From DTKY01 sp037440765 (GTDB taxonomy: Bacteria > Acidobacteriota > Terriglobia > Bryobacterales > Bryobacteraceae), in the NCBI GenBank assembly GCA_037440765.1, contig JBBITL010000048.1, positions 1-32,898 on the forward strand: a DNA stretch of 32,898 bases, written 5' to 3'. Positions 1-7,781 of this stretch are shown piece after piece (within the stretch, counting starts at the first letter, position 1; every line of letters begins with the position of its first letter). The notes below the pieces were generated by a model. It was given only the letters and a program-made list of their open reading frames with translations, did not search any database and was not told the origin of the DNA. Made by a program: the position numbers and the translations under genes.

Positions 1-186
1 CAGTTGCCGGAAGCCCAGTTTCTCCAGCATCGTGGCGATGGGCAACAGGCCGCCGCAGGCGGTCAGATTCTTGCCCTCGAAGTCATAAGGCGTGGAGGCC
101 CCGATTTTATCGGGCTCCGGAAGAGCGTCTCGAACCCCTTGTTTGGCAGGCTTGCGGAAGGTATCCTGATTTCGATCGTTCACCAT
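1..186 (-). CDS. IS transposase, N-terminal part (IS1380-like, runs off left edge)
   Basis: The minus strand reads open from an ATG at 186 to the window edge, 62 codons without a stop. The deduced N-terminus contains an FEGKNLTACGGLLPIATMLE segment followed by KLGF, which resembles the start of DDE transposases of the IS1380 type, where a conserved 'LT.yGGLL' segment precedes the catalytic domain. The catalytic DDE residues lie outside the window, so activity cannot be judged. An AGGAG ribosome-binding site sits 8 bases upstream of the ATG, inside a long inverted repeat. The gene lies directly behind, and in the same direction as, a truncated mannonate-dehydratase-like gene, which fits an insertion into that gene. 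The family name is from recall of the motif; other DDE families are possible. Confidence 0.6.
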   Translation of the reverse strand, partial: MVNDRNQDTFRKPAKQGVRDALPEPDKIGASTPYDFEGKNLTACGGLLPIATMLEKLGFRQL

Positions 187-274
187 TTGGGTGGCTCCTG
201 AGGATCGGTTCGCGAGGCGGGAACTTCGCGAACCTCCCGTTCTACCGCAGGATTCTCAGGGGTCCCAAATGGTG
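181..274. repeat. Long imperfect inverted repeat with inner hairpin at the IS end
   Basis: Arm 181-206 (starting CACCATTTGGG) is complementary to arm 251-274 (ending CCCAAATGGTG). There are 11 perfect terminal bases, then a roughly 12-base block with two mismatches after a 2-base offset. Between the arms is a second hairpin with perfect 9-base arms, GGTTCGCGA (207-215) and TCGCGAACC (226-234). The inner arm contains the ribosome-binding site and start codon of the transposase. The true IS terminus cannot be placed without the other end of the element. Confidence 0.7.
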
Positions 275-318
275 TCACGCCTCAGCCGCCCCACGTGGCC
301 CCGGCGCGGGTGCATAAT

Positions 319-657
319 TCAGGTGTCATGGAGGCTGCCGCTGGGGCCCATGCCGCCGCCGATGTTGTAGATCTTGAAGCCGCCGCTTTCCCACTGTTCC
401 CGGATCTTGATAAACCCCTCGGCCGTGGCCGTTTGGGGCGTGGCCCCGACGCTCACCCAGTTGATCCCGAACTGCTTGAGGTACCGCATGTGCTCTTCGG
501 TGGGCTGCCCGCCGCTGGTTCCGATCTTGATCCCCGGCGGGATGGTGGGGAGCTTGGCGGAACCGCAGCCCGCCGAGGCCAGCAGGGCGGCGCCCCCCAG
601 GGCCAGCCCGGCGAACTCCCTGCGGTCTGTGACAAACTCGCCTCCATTCGGTGTCAT
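319..657 (-). pseudogene. Truncated Tat-exported mannonate dehydratase-like protein (N-terminal fragment)
   Basis: The 112-residue product starts with a twin-arginine signal (TDRREFAGLALGGAALLASAGC). The RR pair, hydrophobic stretch and following Cys suggest a Tat substrate, perhaps a lipoprotein. The mature part begins IKIGTSGGQPTEEHMRYLKQ and continues through NWVSVGATPQT and IYNIGGGMGPSGSLHDT before a TGA. This resembles the N-terminus of acidobacterial UxuA-like mannonate dehydratases / sugar isomerase-type TIM barrels, normally 350 residues or more. The stop falls where the family would continue with a conserved loop, and an insertion sequence follows. A ribosome-binding site (AAAGGAG) precedes the ATG at a good distance, so the fragment may still be expressed, but most of the barrel and the metal site are missing. 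The exact enzyme name is uncertain. Confidence 0.6.
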
Positions 658-973
658 CTCTGCGCTCCTTTCGGTTCACTCAATGGTCTCAGACTGTTCG
701 GGGCCCGGCCGCTGAAGTGAGCATTGCCCGGCCCAGGCCGTATTCCTCCTCCCGCGCCTGGGGAATAGTCAATACTGCCGCGAAGAAAAGGGGGCCCGCC
801 AGAACCGAACAAGAATTAGAATTTACTCTGGGCTTGATTCTTGATGAATGTAAATCTTCAGAAATGTACATCATCATGGATAGAGGAATCGCGTTGTTGA
901 CCCGACTCAACCGGCAGTGCGCCCAGATGCGTCCGATCTAGCTGAACACCAAAGATTTGGCTCTTTTTTTCTC

Positions 974-1003
974 TTGAAAACCCGAGGCAGTCTGACCTAT
1001 ACT
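974..1003 (+). promoter_or_regulatory. Sigma70-type promoter for the TonB-dependent receptor
   Basis: TTGAAA (974-979) and TATACT (998-1003) are separated by 18 bases within an A/T-rich island. Both hexamers are one base from consensus. Transcription would start near 1010, giving a leader of about 178 bases ending in an AAGGAGGAAGC ribosome-binding site before the ATG at 1188. Confidence 0.6.
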
Positions 1004-1096
1004 TCCGTCGTAGAGAAGCTTTCAGGCATGCTCGGGTGACACTTGCCCGGCAGTCTCGGTCGACAGCGGCCGCCAGGGAGGTGAGTGTGCTTTCAT

Positions 1097-1112
1097 TTGC
1101 CGGCGCCGGCAA
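1097..1112. repeat. Perfect 16-base palindrome in the receptor leader
   Basis: TTGCCGGCGCCGGCAA is its own reverse complement. It lies about 87 bases downstream of the predicted transcription start and 75 bases before the start codon. It could be a protein-binding site or an RNA/DNA cruciform; nothing distinguishes these by sequence alone. Confidence 0.5.
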
Positions 1113-1187
1113 GGGCGGGGAGCGAGAGCCACGGGCTACGGCGGCGTCATCTGGCGAGAAGCAGTTTATTGAAAACAAGGAGGAAGC

Positions 1188-4100
1188 ATGAGATGTAGCA
1201 AGCCTATCAATGTCGTGTGCCTTGTCGTGGCTTTGTTCCTGCTGGCGCTTCAGGCGCAGGCGCAGATCACGACCGGCATGGTGACTGGGCGGATCGTAGA
1301 CTCATCGGGAGCCGTCATTCCCGGTGCGCGAGTGATCCTGGTCAGCGAGGCGCGCGGCACGAGGACCGCCCCGGTCACAACCAACGAAACGGGCGACTAC
1401 GTGTTCGCTAACATGACACCCGACACGTACACCATCGAGGCCACTGCCACGTCGTTCAAGACCACGCGGCGCACGGGGATCATGGTTACCGGCGGCGATC
1501 GTATCGGCGTGCCGCCCCTGATGCTCGAAGTGGGCACAACCGTTGAATCGGTCACCGTGACCGCCGAAGCGGTGCTGATCCAGACACAGAGCGGCGAGCG
1601 GTCGTTCGCCGTCGAAACCAAGCAGATTGAGAGCCTGCCGATCGGCCGCGGGAACTTCACGAATCTGATTGCCTTTACCCCCGGCGTGAGAGATGGCGGC
1701 GCCAGCCAGGACGGCGCGCGCTTGGGCGGCGCCAGCCAGGACAACATCATGATGGACGGCATCTCGGTCATGGACACGGGCAACAACGGCCTGATGCTGG
1801 CGATGAACATCGAGTCGATCGGCGAAGTGAAGGTCCTCACGCAGGGGTATCAGGCGGAGTACGGCCGGTCGAGCGGGTTGCAAATCACGGCGGTCACCAA
1901 GAGCGGCTCGAACCAGTACCACGGGTCGGGCTACCTGGTCCGGACGGACTCGGACTGGAATAAGAACTCGTGGGCCAACCAGAAGAACGGCGATCCGAAG
2001 ACGAAGACGGACCAGGAAATCTACGGTTGGACCATCGGCGGCCCGGTGGTGATCCCCAAGATCATCAACGGCCGCAACAAGCTGTTCTTCTTCTATGCGC
2101 ACGAGCTCCGGCCGCAGACGACGGGCCGCGGCGTCACCCGGTTTCGCTTCCCCTCGGCGCTGGAGCGCGCCGGCGACTTCTCGCAGAGCCGCGACAACAA
2201 CGGCGCCCTGCTCCCGGCGTTGAGAGACCACACCACAGGGGCCCCCTTCCCGGGCCAGGTCATTCCGGTCACCAAGTTCTATGCCCCCGGAGTGGCGGTG
2301 CTCAACCGCTACCCGCTCCCGACCATGGAGCAAGCGGTGGGGACCAACTACAACTACGAGCTGACCGTCCCGCCGACATTCAAGCAACTGACCCAGCAGC
2401 CGGCCGTCCGCATCGACTACCAGGCGACGGACAAGCTGCGGTTCTCGGCCAAGTACTCCGGACAGCGTCAGCGTCCGGTGGTGAGGCCGGGCGCCATTCC
2501 GGGCTTCACGGATGTTTACGCGCCGTATCCCTACATCACCAACTACGGCATCACGGTCACCTACATGATCAGCTCGACCACGTTCATTGAGGGAACCTAC
2601 GGGCAAATCCAGAACGAGCTGGCGGACGGCAACGAAGGCGGAATCCTGGTCAATGCGGAGGCCAATCGCCTGAAGAGTCTGGCCGCCTTCCCCATGCTGT
2701 ATCCGAACGCCGGTGTGATGAATCAGGAGTACTACGGCTTCAAGGTCATGGAGAAGGAGAAGCCGCCGTTCTGGGACGGCAAGTCGCTGAACCTGCCGCC
2801 GGTCTGGGGTTGGGGCAGCCGCATCGGGGCGGGCCCGCCCCAGCAGCGGTATCCCGGCTGGCTGAACATCAACCGGACGCGGGACGTCAACATCAGCCTG
2901 ACGAAGGTCATGGCGCGACACACGTTCAAGGGCGGCTTCTATCTCAACAACAGCTACAAGGCGCAGAACGTGGGCGCCGGCGGCATCGCCAACCTGACCT
3001 TCCAGGGCTTCGTGAACTTCGGCAACGACACCAACAACACCCTCGACACCGGGTTCGGCTACGCCAACGCGGCGACGGGGGTCTTCACACAGTACTTGCA
3101 GGCGTCGCGGTTCATCGAAGGCAACCTGATCTACAACAACGTGGAATTCTTCCTCCAGGACAACTGGAAGGTGACCAACCGCCTCACGCTGGACTACGGC
3201 ATGCGGTTCGTACATCAGCAGCCGCAGTACGACAAGTTCCAGCAGATGTCGAACTTCTTCCCCGGGCAGTGGAAGAAGAGCGATGCTCCGGTGCTGTACA
3301 TCGCCGGGTGCAGGGACGGCTCGGTGGTGTGCTCGGGCAACATCCGCAACGCGATGGATCCGCGCACCAGGACGATTCTGACGGCGGTGGGCGCGGCGAA
3401 CACGCAGGCAGCCATCGGTACGCCGATTCCCGGCACGGGCAACCCGCTGAACGGCATCCGGAAGGCGGGCGACGGGATCGCCAAGACGAACTACACGTGG
3501 CCGAAGCTGGTGGTGGGGCCGCGGTTCGGGTTCGCGTACGATCTGACGGGGCGCTCGGACTGGGTGATACGCGGCGGCGGCGGGCTGTTCTACGACCGGC
3601 CGGACGGCAACACCACGTTCTCGACCCCGGGCAATCCGCCGACCGCGACGGCCATGGACCTCCGCAACGGGCTCTTGGCGACGCTGGGGCAGGGGCTAAG
3701 CCCGCAGCCGGTGCCGACGCTGATCATCTTTCAGTACAAGGCTAAGATCCCGGCGTCTATCCAGTGGCAGGGCGGCATCCAGAAGTCGCTGCCGTTGGGG
3801 ATGGTCGTGGACGCGACGTACGTGGGCAACCGCGGCATCAACCGCCTGGGGGGCACCCAGGGCGGAACGCGTCAGAACCTGAACATGGTGAACATCGGCA
3901 CGGCGTATTTGCCGGAGTACCAGGACCCGACTCTCGGCACGAGCACGACCCCCGGGGCGGCGGCCTACACATCGAACCTGCTCCGTACTTTCCAGGGCTT
4001 CGCCGGAATCGAACAAAACACGACTGATTTCTGGGACGAGTATCACTCGCTGCAATTCAACGTGAACCGGCGGTTCGCCAACGGCTTCTCCTTTGGCGCG

Positions 4101-4865
4101 AACTACACCTACGGGATCAGCCTCAAGGGCAACACGGGGCTGAGCAGACGGTTCCAGCACACGGCAGACGGGACCATCTCACTGCGTTCCGATCAGGCGG
4201 CGTACGAGAAGCTGATGGAAACGCTGGACGTGGTCCCGCATCTGTTCAAGGCCAACGGCATCTGGAACAGCCCGGGCATCCAGGGCAAGGGCGCCGTGGT
4301 CCGCGAGCTGACCAGGGATTGGCAGATTGCCGCTGTGGTGTCGGTATCCTCGCAAGGGGCTTACAGCCTCGGCTACAGCTACCAAACCAATGGTTCTAAT
4401 GTGAACATCACCGGGTCGCCGGATTGGGGCGGCCGGGTGATCCTGCCCGGCGGCTTCGGCGGCGGATGTTCGCCCAACCAGTACGCCCAGTTCGATGCCT
4501 CGGTCGTACGTGGGCCGGGCTACGGCAGCGTGGGCATGGAGTCAGGCCGCAATTACATGCGCGGCTGTCTCAACAGGAATATCGACATGTCGTTCGTGCG
4601 GCGGATTCGGGTCTCCGGCAGTGAAAGATACCGGCTCGAGCTCCGGGCGGACGTCTTCAACACGTTCAACATCGTGGACATCAACGGCCGTAGCGCATCC
4701 GCGCAGTTCAACAACCCGACGAGCATGACGCTGGTAAACAACCAGTTCAATGCCGACGGGAGCCTGAATCAGAGCCGGCTGATACCGCGCAACGCCGGCT
4801 TCGGCGCGGCAACCAGCGCCCGGACACTGCGTAACATCCAGCTCCAGGTCCGCTTCCAGTTTTGA
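1188..4865 (+). CDS. TonB-dependent receptor with carboxypeptidase-regulatory-like domain (Oar-like)
   Basis: This 1225-residue outer-membrane protein starts with a signal peptide (residues 1 to about 26, ending LALQAQAQ). A carboxypeptidase-regulatory-like beta-sandwich follows at about 27-125 (GRIVDSSGAVIPGARV, then NETGDYVFANMTPDTYTIEA). A plug domain at about 130-250 contains IESLPIGRGNFTNLIAFTPG and a QAEYGRSSG segment, and the rest is a long barrel rich in aromatic and Asn residues. It ends in FQF, and a terminal Phe is the usual outer-membrane insertion signal. Length and order match the Oar-like receptors that are expanded in Acidobacteriota, many of which are thought to take up plant or microbial glycans. 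The substrate cannot be read from sequence. The gene has its own promoter and terminator, so it is a single-gene unit. The start is fixed by AAGGAGG 4 bases upstream. Confidence 0.93.
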   Translation: MRCSKPINVVCLVVALFLLALQAQAQITTGMVTGRIVDSSGAVIPGARVILVSEARGTRTAPVTTNETGDYVFANMTPDTYTIEATATSFKTTRRTGIMVTGGDRIGVPPLMLEVGTTVESVTVTAEAVLIQTQSGERSFAVETKQIESLPIGRGNFTNLIAFTPGVRDGGASQDGARLGGASQDNIMMDGISVMDTGNNGLMLAMNIESIGEVKVLTQGYQAEYGRSSGLQITAVTKSGSNQYHGSGYLVRTDSDWNKNSWANQKNGDPKTKTDQEIYGWTIGGPVVIPKIINGRNKLFFFYAHELRPQTTGRGVTRFRFPSALERAGDFSQSRDNNGALLPALRDHTTGAPFPGQVIPVTKFYAPGVAVLNRYPLPTMEQAVGTNYNYELTVPPTFKQLTQQPAVRIDYQATDKLRFSAKYSGQRQRPVVRPGAIPGFTDVYAPYPYITNYGITVTYMISSTTFIEGTYGQIQNELADGNEGGILVNAEANRLKSLAAFPMLYPNAGVMNQEYYGFKVMEKEKPPFWDGKSLNLPPVWGWGSRIGAGPPQQRYPGWLNINRTRDVNISLTKVMARHTFKGGFYLNNSYKAQNVGAGGIANLTFQGFVNFGNDTNNTLDTGFGYANAATGVFTQYLQASRFIEGNLIYNNVEFFLQDNWKVTNRLTLDYGMRFVHQQPQYDKFQQMSNFFPGQWKKSDAPVLYIAGCRDGSVVCSGNIRNAMDPRTRTILTAVGAANTQAAIGTPIPGTGNPLNGIRKAGDGIAKTNYTWPKLVVGPRFGFAYDLTGRSDWVIRGGGGLFYDRPDGNTTFSTPGNPPTATAMDLRNGLLATLGQGLSPQPVPTLIIFQYKAKIPASIQWQGGIQKSLPLGMVVDATYVGNRGINRLGGTQGGTRQNLNMVNIGTAYLPEYQDPTLGTSTTPGAAAYTSNLLRTFQGFAGIEQNTTDFWDEYHSLQFNVNRRFANGFSFGANYTYGISLKGNTGLSRRFQHTADGTISLRSDQAAYEKLMETLDVVPHLFKANGIWNSPGIQGKGAVVRELTRDWQIAAVVSVSSQGAYSLGYSYQTNGSNVNITGSPDWGGRVILPGGFGGGCSPNQYAQFDASVVRGPGYGSVGMESGRNYMRGCLNRNIDMSFVRRIRVSGSERYRLELRADVFNTFNIVDINGRSASAQFNNPTSMTLVNNQFNADGSLNQSRLIPRNAGFGAATSARTLRNIQLQVRFQF

Positions 4866-4929
4866 GACGGGCGGCGCTGGCGGCAGCCAAGTGCCGCTTC
4901 TGAGGCCTCGCTGATGGCCTCACCTTCGA

Positions 4930-4963
4930 GGGGGCGCGTTCCCATGGGCGCGCCCCCTTTTTT
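4930..4963 (+). terminator. Intrinsic terminator after the receptor gene
   Basis: A perfect 9-base stem (GGGGGCGCG 4930-4938, CGCGCCCCC 4949-4957) has a 10-base loop and is followed directly by six T residues (4958-4963). It lies 65 bases after the receptor stop and insulates the nuo operon from the receptor gene. Confidence 0.9.
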
Positions 4964-5000
4964 CGCCCCGGCCGTCTTTAACGAAGGTGCGCCATGGCAT

Positions 5001-5030
5001 TTGACACTCCCGAAGGGCGCCCGGTAAGCT
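5001..5030 (+). promoter_or_regulatory. Candidate promoter of the nuo operon
   Basis: TTGACA (5001-5006, consensus) and TAAGCT (5025-5030) are separated by 18 bases. The -10 match is moderate. It lies just after the terminator and 23 bases before nuoC, so the leader would be short and no clear Shine-Dalgarno sequence is visible in it. This placement supports nuoC as the first gene of the operon. Confidence 0.5.
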
Positions 5031-5053
5031 GAAAGATCTTCCTCGGACCATTC

Positions 5054-5647
5054 ATGGCTGACCAGCCCCAATCCGAAGAGAAGCCTCAGACTGCGCCCGC
5101 TGCTCCAGCCGCTCCCAAGACTCCTCCACCGCCCCCTCAGGCGCCCTCGACGCCCTGGGAAGGCGAGCTCACCCGCGCGCTCCAGGAGCGCTTCGGCGGC
5201 CAGATCATGGAGCTCACCGTCCAGCACGGACAGGAATTCCTGGTGGCGAAGCCCGAATCGGCGATCCCCATCCTCGACTACCTTAAGAACGAGGCCGCCT
5301 TCGACTACCTGGTGGACGTCACGGCGGTGGATTACCCCCAACGGGCCGAGCGCTTCGACCTGATCTACGTTGTCTACAGCTTCGAGCGCAACCAGCGCAT
5401 CCGCATCAAGACGCGGATAGCCGGGGGCCACCAGCCTCCGACCGCCACTGGCGTGCACCTCACGGCGGACTGGCTGGAGCGCGAGGTGTTCGACATGTTC
5501 GGCATCCGGTTCGCCGGCCACCCGGACATGCGCCGCATCCTGATGCCGGAGGATTGGGATGGATACCCGTTGCGAAAGGACTATTCCATCCTCCAGCAGG
5601 ACGAAGCCTGGGTGAGGCGGAACCTGGAGATCGAGAGCGCGCAATAG
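5054..5647 (+). CDS. nuoC: NADH-quinone oxidoreductase subunit C
   Basis: This is a 197-residue complex I peripheral-arm subunit (30 kDa family), which packs against NuoD near the quinone site. Residues 1 to about 35 are a Pro/Ala/Gln-rich low-complexity extension. The family core follows: FDYLVDVTAVDYP near 90, then the C-terminal signature WLEREVFDMFGIRFAGHPD and ILMPEDWDGYPLRKDY at about 139-176. No alternative ATG lies before the core, so the first ATG is used despite the weak ribosome-binding site. nuoD starts one base after its stop. NuoC is normally preceded by nuoA and nuoB; here a promoter and the terminator of an unrelated gene precede it. It is a separate chain, not fused to NuoD. 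Confidence 0.96.
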   Translation: MADQPQSEEKPQTAPAAPAAPKTPPPPPQAPSTPWEGELTRALQERFGGQIMELTVQHGQEFLVAKPESAIPILDYLKNEAAFDYLVDVTAVDYPQRAERFDLIYVVYSFERNQRIRIKTRIAGGHQPPTATGVHLTADWLEREVFDMFGIRFAGHPDMRRILMPEDWDGYPLRKDYSILQQDEAWVRRNLEIESAQ

Positions 5648-5648
5648 G

Positions 5649-6761
5649 ATGGCTGAGTCCACCTTTCTCGACACAACGGAACTGGTCCTGAATATGGGGC
5701 CCCAGCACCCGTCAACGCACGGCGTGCTGCGGGTGGTGCTGAGACTGGACGGCGAAAGGGTGATCGGCACTGACTGCGTAATCGGCTACCTCCACCGCGG
5801 CATGGAGAAGCTGGGCGAGAACCGCACCTACGCCATGTACGTGCCCTACGTGGACCGGGCCGATTACGTCGCCGCGGTCTCCAACGGCCTCGGCTACTGC
5901 CTGGCGGTCGAGAAACTGCTGAACCTGGAGGCGCCGGCCCGCGCGCAGGCCATCCGCGTCATCCTCACCGAGTTGACCCGGATCTCCAGCCACCTGCTGT
6001 GGCTTGGCACCCACTGCCTCGACATCGGCGCCACAACCCCGCTCTTCTACACCTTCCGGGAGCGGGAGTTCATCATGGACATCTTCGAGAAGTACTGCGG
6101 CGCCCGGCTCACCACCCACGCCTTCCGCATAGGCGGCCTCCAGTACGAGACTTACGACGGCTTCGAGGACGACTGCCGCCGGTTCTGCGACTGGCTGCCG
6201 CCGAAGCTCGACGATTACGACCGGCTGCTGACCGGCAACCGCATCCTGGTGGCGCGCATGAAGGATGTCGGCGTGCTGAACGCCGCCGACTGCAAAGCCT
6301 ACGGCGTCACCGGCCCCATGCTGCGCGCGGCCGGCGTGAAGTGGGACCTGCGCCGGGCGCAGCCATACAGCGGCTACGAGCAGTACGATTTCGAGATCCC
6401 CACCGGCGAAAAGGGGGACACCTTTGACCGGTATCTGGTGCGGATGGCAGAGATGCGCCAGGCGGCCCGCATCATCCGGCAGGCCGTGGACCGGATCCCG
6501 GGAGGCCCCATGATGGCGAAGGTCCCCAAGGTGATCAAGCCCCCGGTGGGGGAGGTCTACGTTTCCATCGAGGCGCCCAAAGGGGAGCTTGGCTACTATG
6601 TGGTGAGCGACGGATCCACGCAGCCTTACCGCGTGAGGATCCGGCCGCCGTCGTTCGTGAACTTGCAGGCCCTGGACCGCATGGCGCGGGGCTCGCTGAT
6701 CGCCGACCTGGTGGCTATCATTGGTACCATCGATATAGTGCTGGGCGAGGTGGACCGTTAG
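5649..6761 (+). CDS. nuoD: NADH-quinone oxidoreductase subunit D
   Basis: This 370-residue 49 kDa-family subunit forms the quinone-binding pocket with NuoB. The N-terminus has the family signature NMGPQHPSTHGVLR (residues 15-28), followed by GYLHRGMEKLGE, PYVDRADYVAAVSN and ELTRISSHLLWLGTH. The C-terminus has KGELGYYVVSDG, YRVRIRPPSFVNLQAL and a DIVLGEVDR end. The paired nickel-binding cysteines of the ancestral hydrogenase large subunit are absent, as expected for complex I. It starts almost on top of the nuoC stop, so the two are probably translationally coupled. Its direct partner NuoB is not encoded nearby. Confidence 0.97.
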   Translation: MAESTFLDTTELVLNMGPQHPSTHGVLRVVLRLDGERVIGTDCVIGYLHRGMEKLGENRTYAMYVPYVDRADYVAAVSNGLGYCLAVEKLLNLEAPARAQAIRVILTELTRISSHLLWLGTHCLDIGATTPLFYTFREREFIMDIFEKYCGARLTTHAFRIGGLQYETYDGFEDDCRRFCDWLPPKLDDYDRLLTGNRILVARMKDVGVLNAADCKAYGVTGPMLRAAGVKWDLRRAQPYSGYEQYDFEIPTGEKGDTFDRYLVRMAEMRQAARIIRQAVDRIPGGPMMAKVPKVIKPPVGEVYVSIEAPKGELGYYVVSDGSTQPYRVRIRPPSFVNLQALDRMARGSLIADLVAIIGTIDIVLGEVDR

Positions 6762-6764
6762 CGG

Positions 6765-7226
6765 ATGACACTGCGGAAGTTCTTACGGACCGTCTTTCTG
6801 GTCGATCTGCTGGAAGGGCTCGGCGTCACCTTCCGTCACCAGCCCACCAGGCACGTCTGCACCGAGCAGTATCCGGCCGAAAGGCCCAGGATCGCCGAGC
6901 GGTTCCGCGGCGCGCCGCGGCTGAACAACCATCCGGAGACCGGCGAGACGTTGTGCATCGCCTGTAATCTGTGCGCCCTGGCCTGCCCCGAAAACCTGAT
7001 CGTCGTCGGCAGCGAGCGCAACGAGAAGACCCGGCGCAAGGAGTTGACGACTTTTACGTTCGACACGTCGCGGTGCATGTTCTGCGGGTTGTGCGAGGAC
7101 GCCTGCCCGGTGGACGCGCTGGAGTTGACGCAGGACTTCGAGCTGGCCAGCTACACCCGGGAAGGCGCCATATGGGACCGTCAGATGCTGGAGGAGGGAC
7201 CGGCGCCGTCCCGGTACAAGTATTGA
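6765..7226 (+). CDS. nuoI: NADH-quinone oxidoreductase subunit I (two 4Fe-4S clusters)
   Basis: This 153-residue ferredoxin-like subunit carries the N6a and N6b clusters of complex I. Two CxxCxxCxxxCP motifs are complete: C64, C67, C70, C74 and C104, C107, C110, C114. The N-terminal amphipathic part (LRTVFLVDLLEGLGVTFRH) anchors it to the membrane arm. It begins 3 bases after nuoD. In most nuo operons nuoI follows nuoH; here it follows nuoD directly, with nuoE, F, G and H skipped. The cluster ligands are intact, so the subunit should be functional if partner subunits are supplied from elsewhere. Confidence 0.96.
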   Translation: MTLRKFLRTVFLVDLLEGLGVTFRHQPTRHVCTEQYPAERPRIAERFRGAPRLNNHPETGETLCIACNLCALACPENLIVVGSERNEKTRRKELTTFTFDTSRCMFCGLCEDACPVDALELTQDFELASYTREGAIWDRQMLEEGPAPSRYKY

Positions 7227-7236
7227 GCGGTTGCGG

Positions 7237-7256
7237 GGGCCGGGCATGCCCGGCCC
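7237..7256. repeat. Perfect 20-base palindrome between nuoI and nuoJ
   Basis: GGGCCGGGCATGCCCGGCCC is its own reverse complement and lies in the only sizeable gap (45 bases) inside the early nuo operon. No T-run follows, so it is not an ordinary intrinsic terminator. In the transcript it could form a stable hairpin that affects mRNA processing or the ratio of upstream to downstream subunits, or it may be a dispersed intergenic repeat. Confidence 0.7.
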
Positions 7257-7271
7257 TGGCAGCGAAGTGAG

Positions 7272-7781
7272 ATGACCGACACACTGTTCTTCTACGCGTT
7301 CGCCCTGATGACGCTGGCGGGCGCGGTGCTGACCATCACGCGCCGCAGCGCCGTGCACAGCGCTATGTGGCTGATTGTGTCCCTGTCCGGCGTGGCCGGC
7401 CTGTACCTGCTACAGAAAGCTGAGTTCCTGTTCGCCGTACAGATTGTGCTCTACGTGGGCGGCATCATGGTCCTGTTCCTGTTCGTAATCATGCTGGTGA
7501 ACCTGGACCTGGCCGCGCGCGCGCGACAGTTCAACCGGCAGTGGCAACTGGCGCTGGCCTCGGCGCTGGCCGTTGGAGGCGTGCTCTTTTACTTCATCCG
7601 CCAGGGCGCCGGCGCCTTCCAACCGGCCAGCCCGCCCGTATCCTCGCCGGTGGTGGAGGGCAACACGGAGCGGCTGGCCGACGAGCTTTTCTCGCAGTAC
7701 CTGCTGCCGTTCGAACTGGCTTCAATACTGCTGCTGGTGGCGATAGTCGGCTCGGTGGTCATGGCCAAGAAGAGGATCTGA
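7272..7781 (+). CDS. nuoJ: NADH-quinone oxidoreductase subunit J
   Basis: This 169-residue membrane subunit of complex I has about five hydrophobic segments. The family-typical stretch HSAMWLIVSLSGVAGLYL is followed by AEFLFAVQIVLYVGGIMVLF, the helix that links the quinone cavity to the antiporter-like subunits. It ends with a last transmembrane helix and a short basic tail (VMAKKRI). The TGA stop overlaps the nuoK ATG by one base, indicating coupled translation. The start follows a GAAGTGAG ribosome-binding region after the palindrome. Confidence 0.95.
   Translation: MTDTLFFYAFALMTLAGAVLTITRRSAVHSAMWLIVSLSGVAGLYLLQKAEFLFAVQIVLYVGGIMVLFLFVIMLVNLDLAARARQFNRQWQLALASALAVGGVLFYFIRQGAGAFQPASPPVSSPVVEGNTERLADELFSQYLLPFELASILLLVAIVGSVVMAKKRI

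Larger units (their letters stand above)
1..275 (-). mobile_element. Partial insertion sequence (5' end of the transposase side)
   Basis: This is the transposase start plus roughly 90 bases of non-coding IS end. The outer boundary is approximate: the flanking gene's reading frame ends at 319, and homologous-looking sequence of that gene is not recognisable to the left of about 320. A GGTGTCA heptamer occurs at 271-277 and again at 322-328, but both copies are on the same side of the element, so it is not evidence of a target duplication. The other end is outside the window. Confidence 0.5.
658..1187. other. 530-base non-coding stretch between divergent genes
   Basis: No convincing gene is present. 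Open frames here have no family resemblance and no ribosome-binding site. The central part (about 800-1010) is clearly richer in A and T than the surroundings, as expected for a promoter region. It holds the receptor promoter (974-1003) and a perfect 16-base palindrome (1097-1112) in the receptor leader. The leftward promoter of the truncated gene should lie near 660-780, where a minus-strand TTGACT occurs, but no -10 at proper spacing is evident. Confidence 0.7.

Noticed and set aside
271..328. GGTGTCA repeated at 271-277 and 322-328, considered as an IS target duplication
   Set aside because: Both copies are on the same side of the transposase, and seven bases is longer than expected for this family.
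295..720. 141-codon plus-strand open frame at the left end
   Set aside because: It is the antisense of the truncated Tat-exported gene, which has a ribosome-binding site and recognisable family sequence.
1302..3215. 637-codon minus-strand open frame opposite the receptor gene
   Set aside because: Low-complexity Arg/Val/Asp-rich antisense product; the plus-strand receptor explains the codon pattern.
7237..7256. Palindrome considered as an intrinsic terminator
   Set aside because: No T-run follows on either strand, and the downstream genes belong to the same complex.
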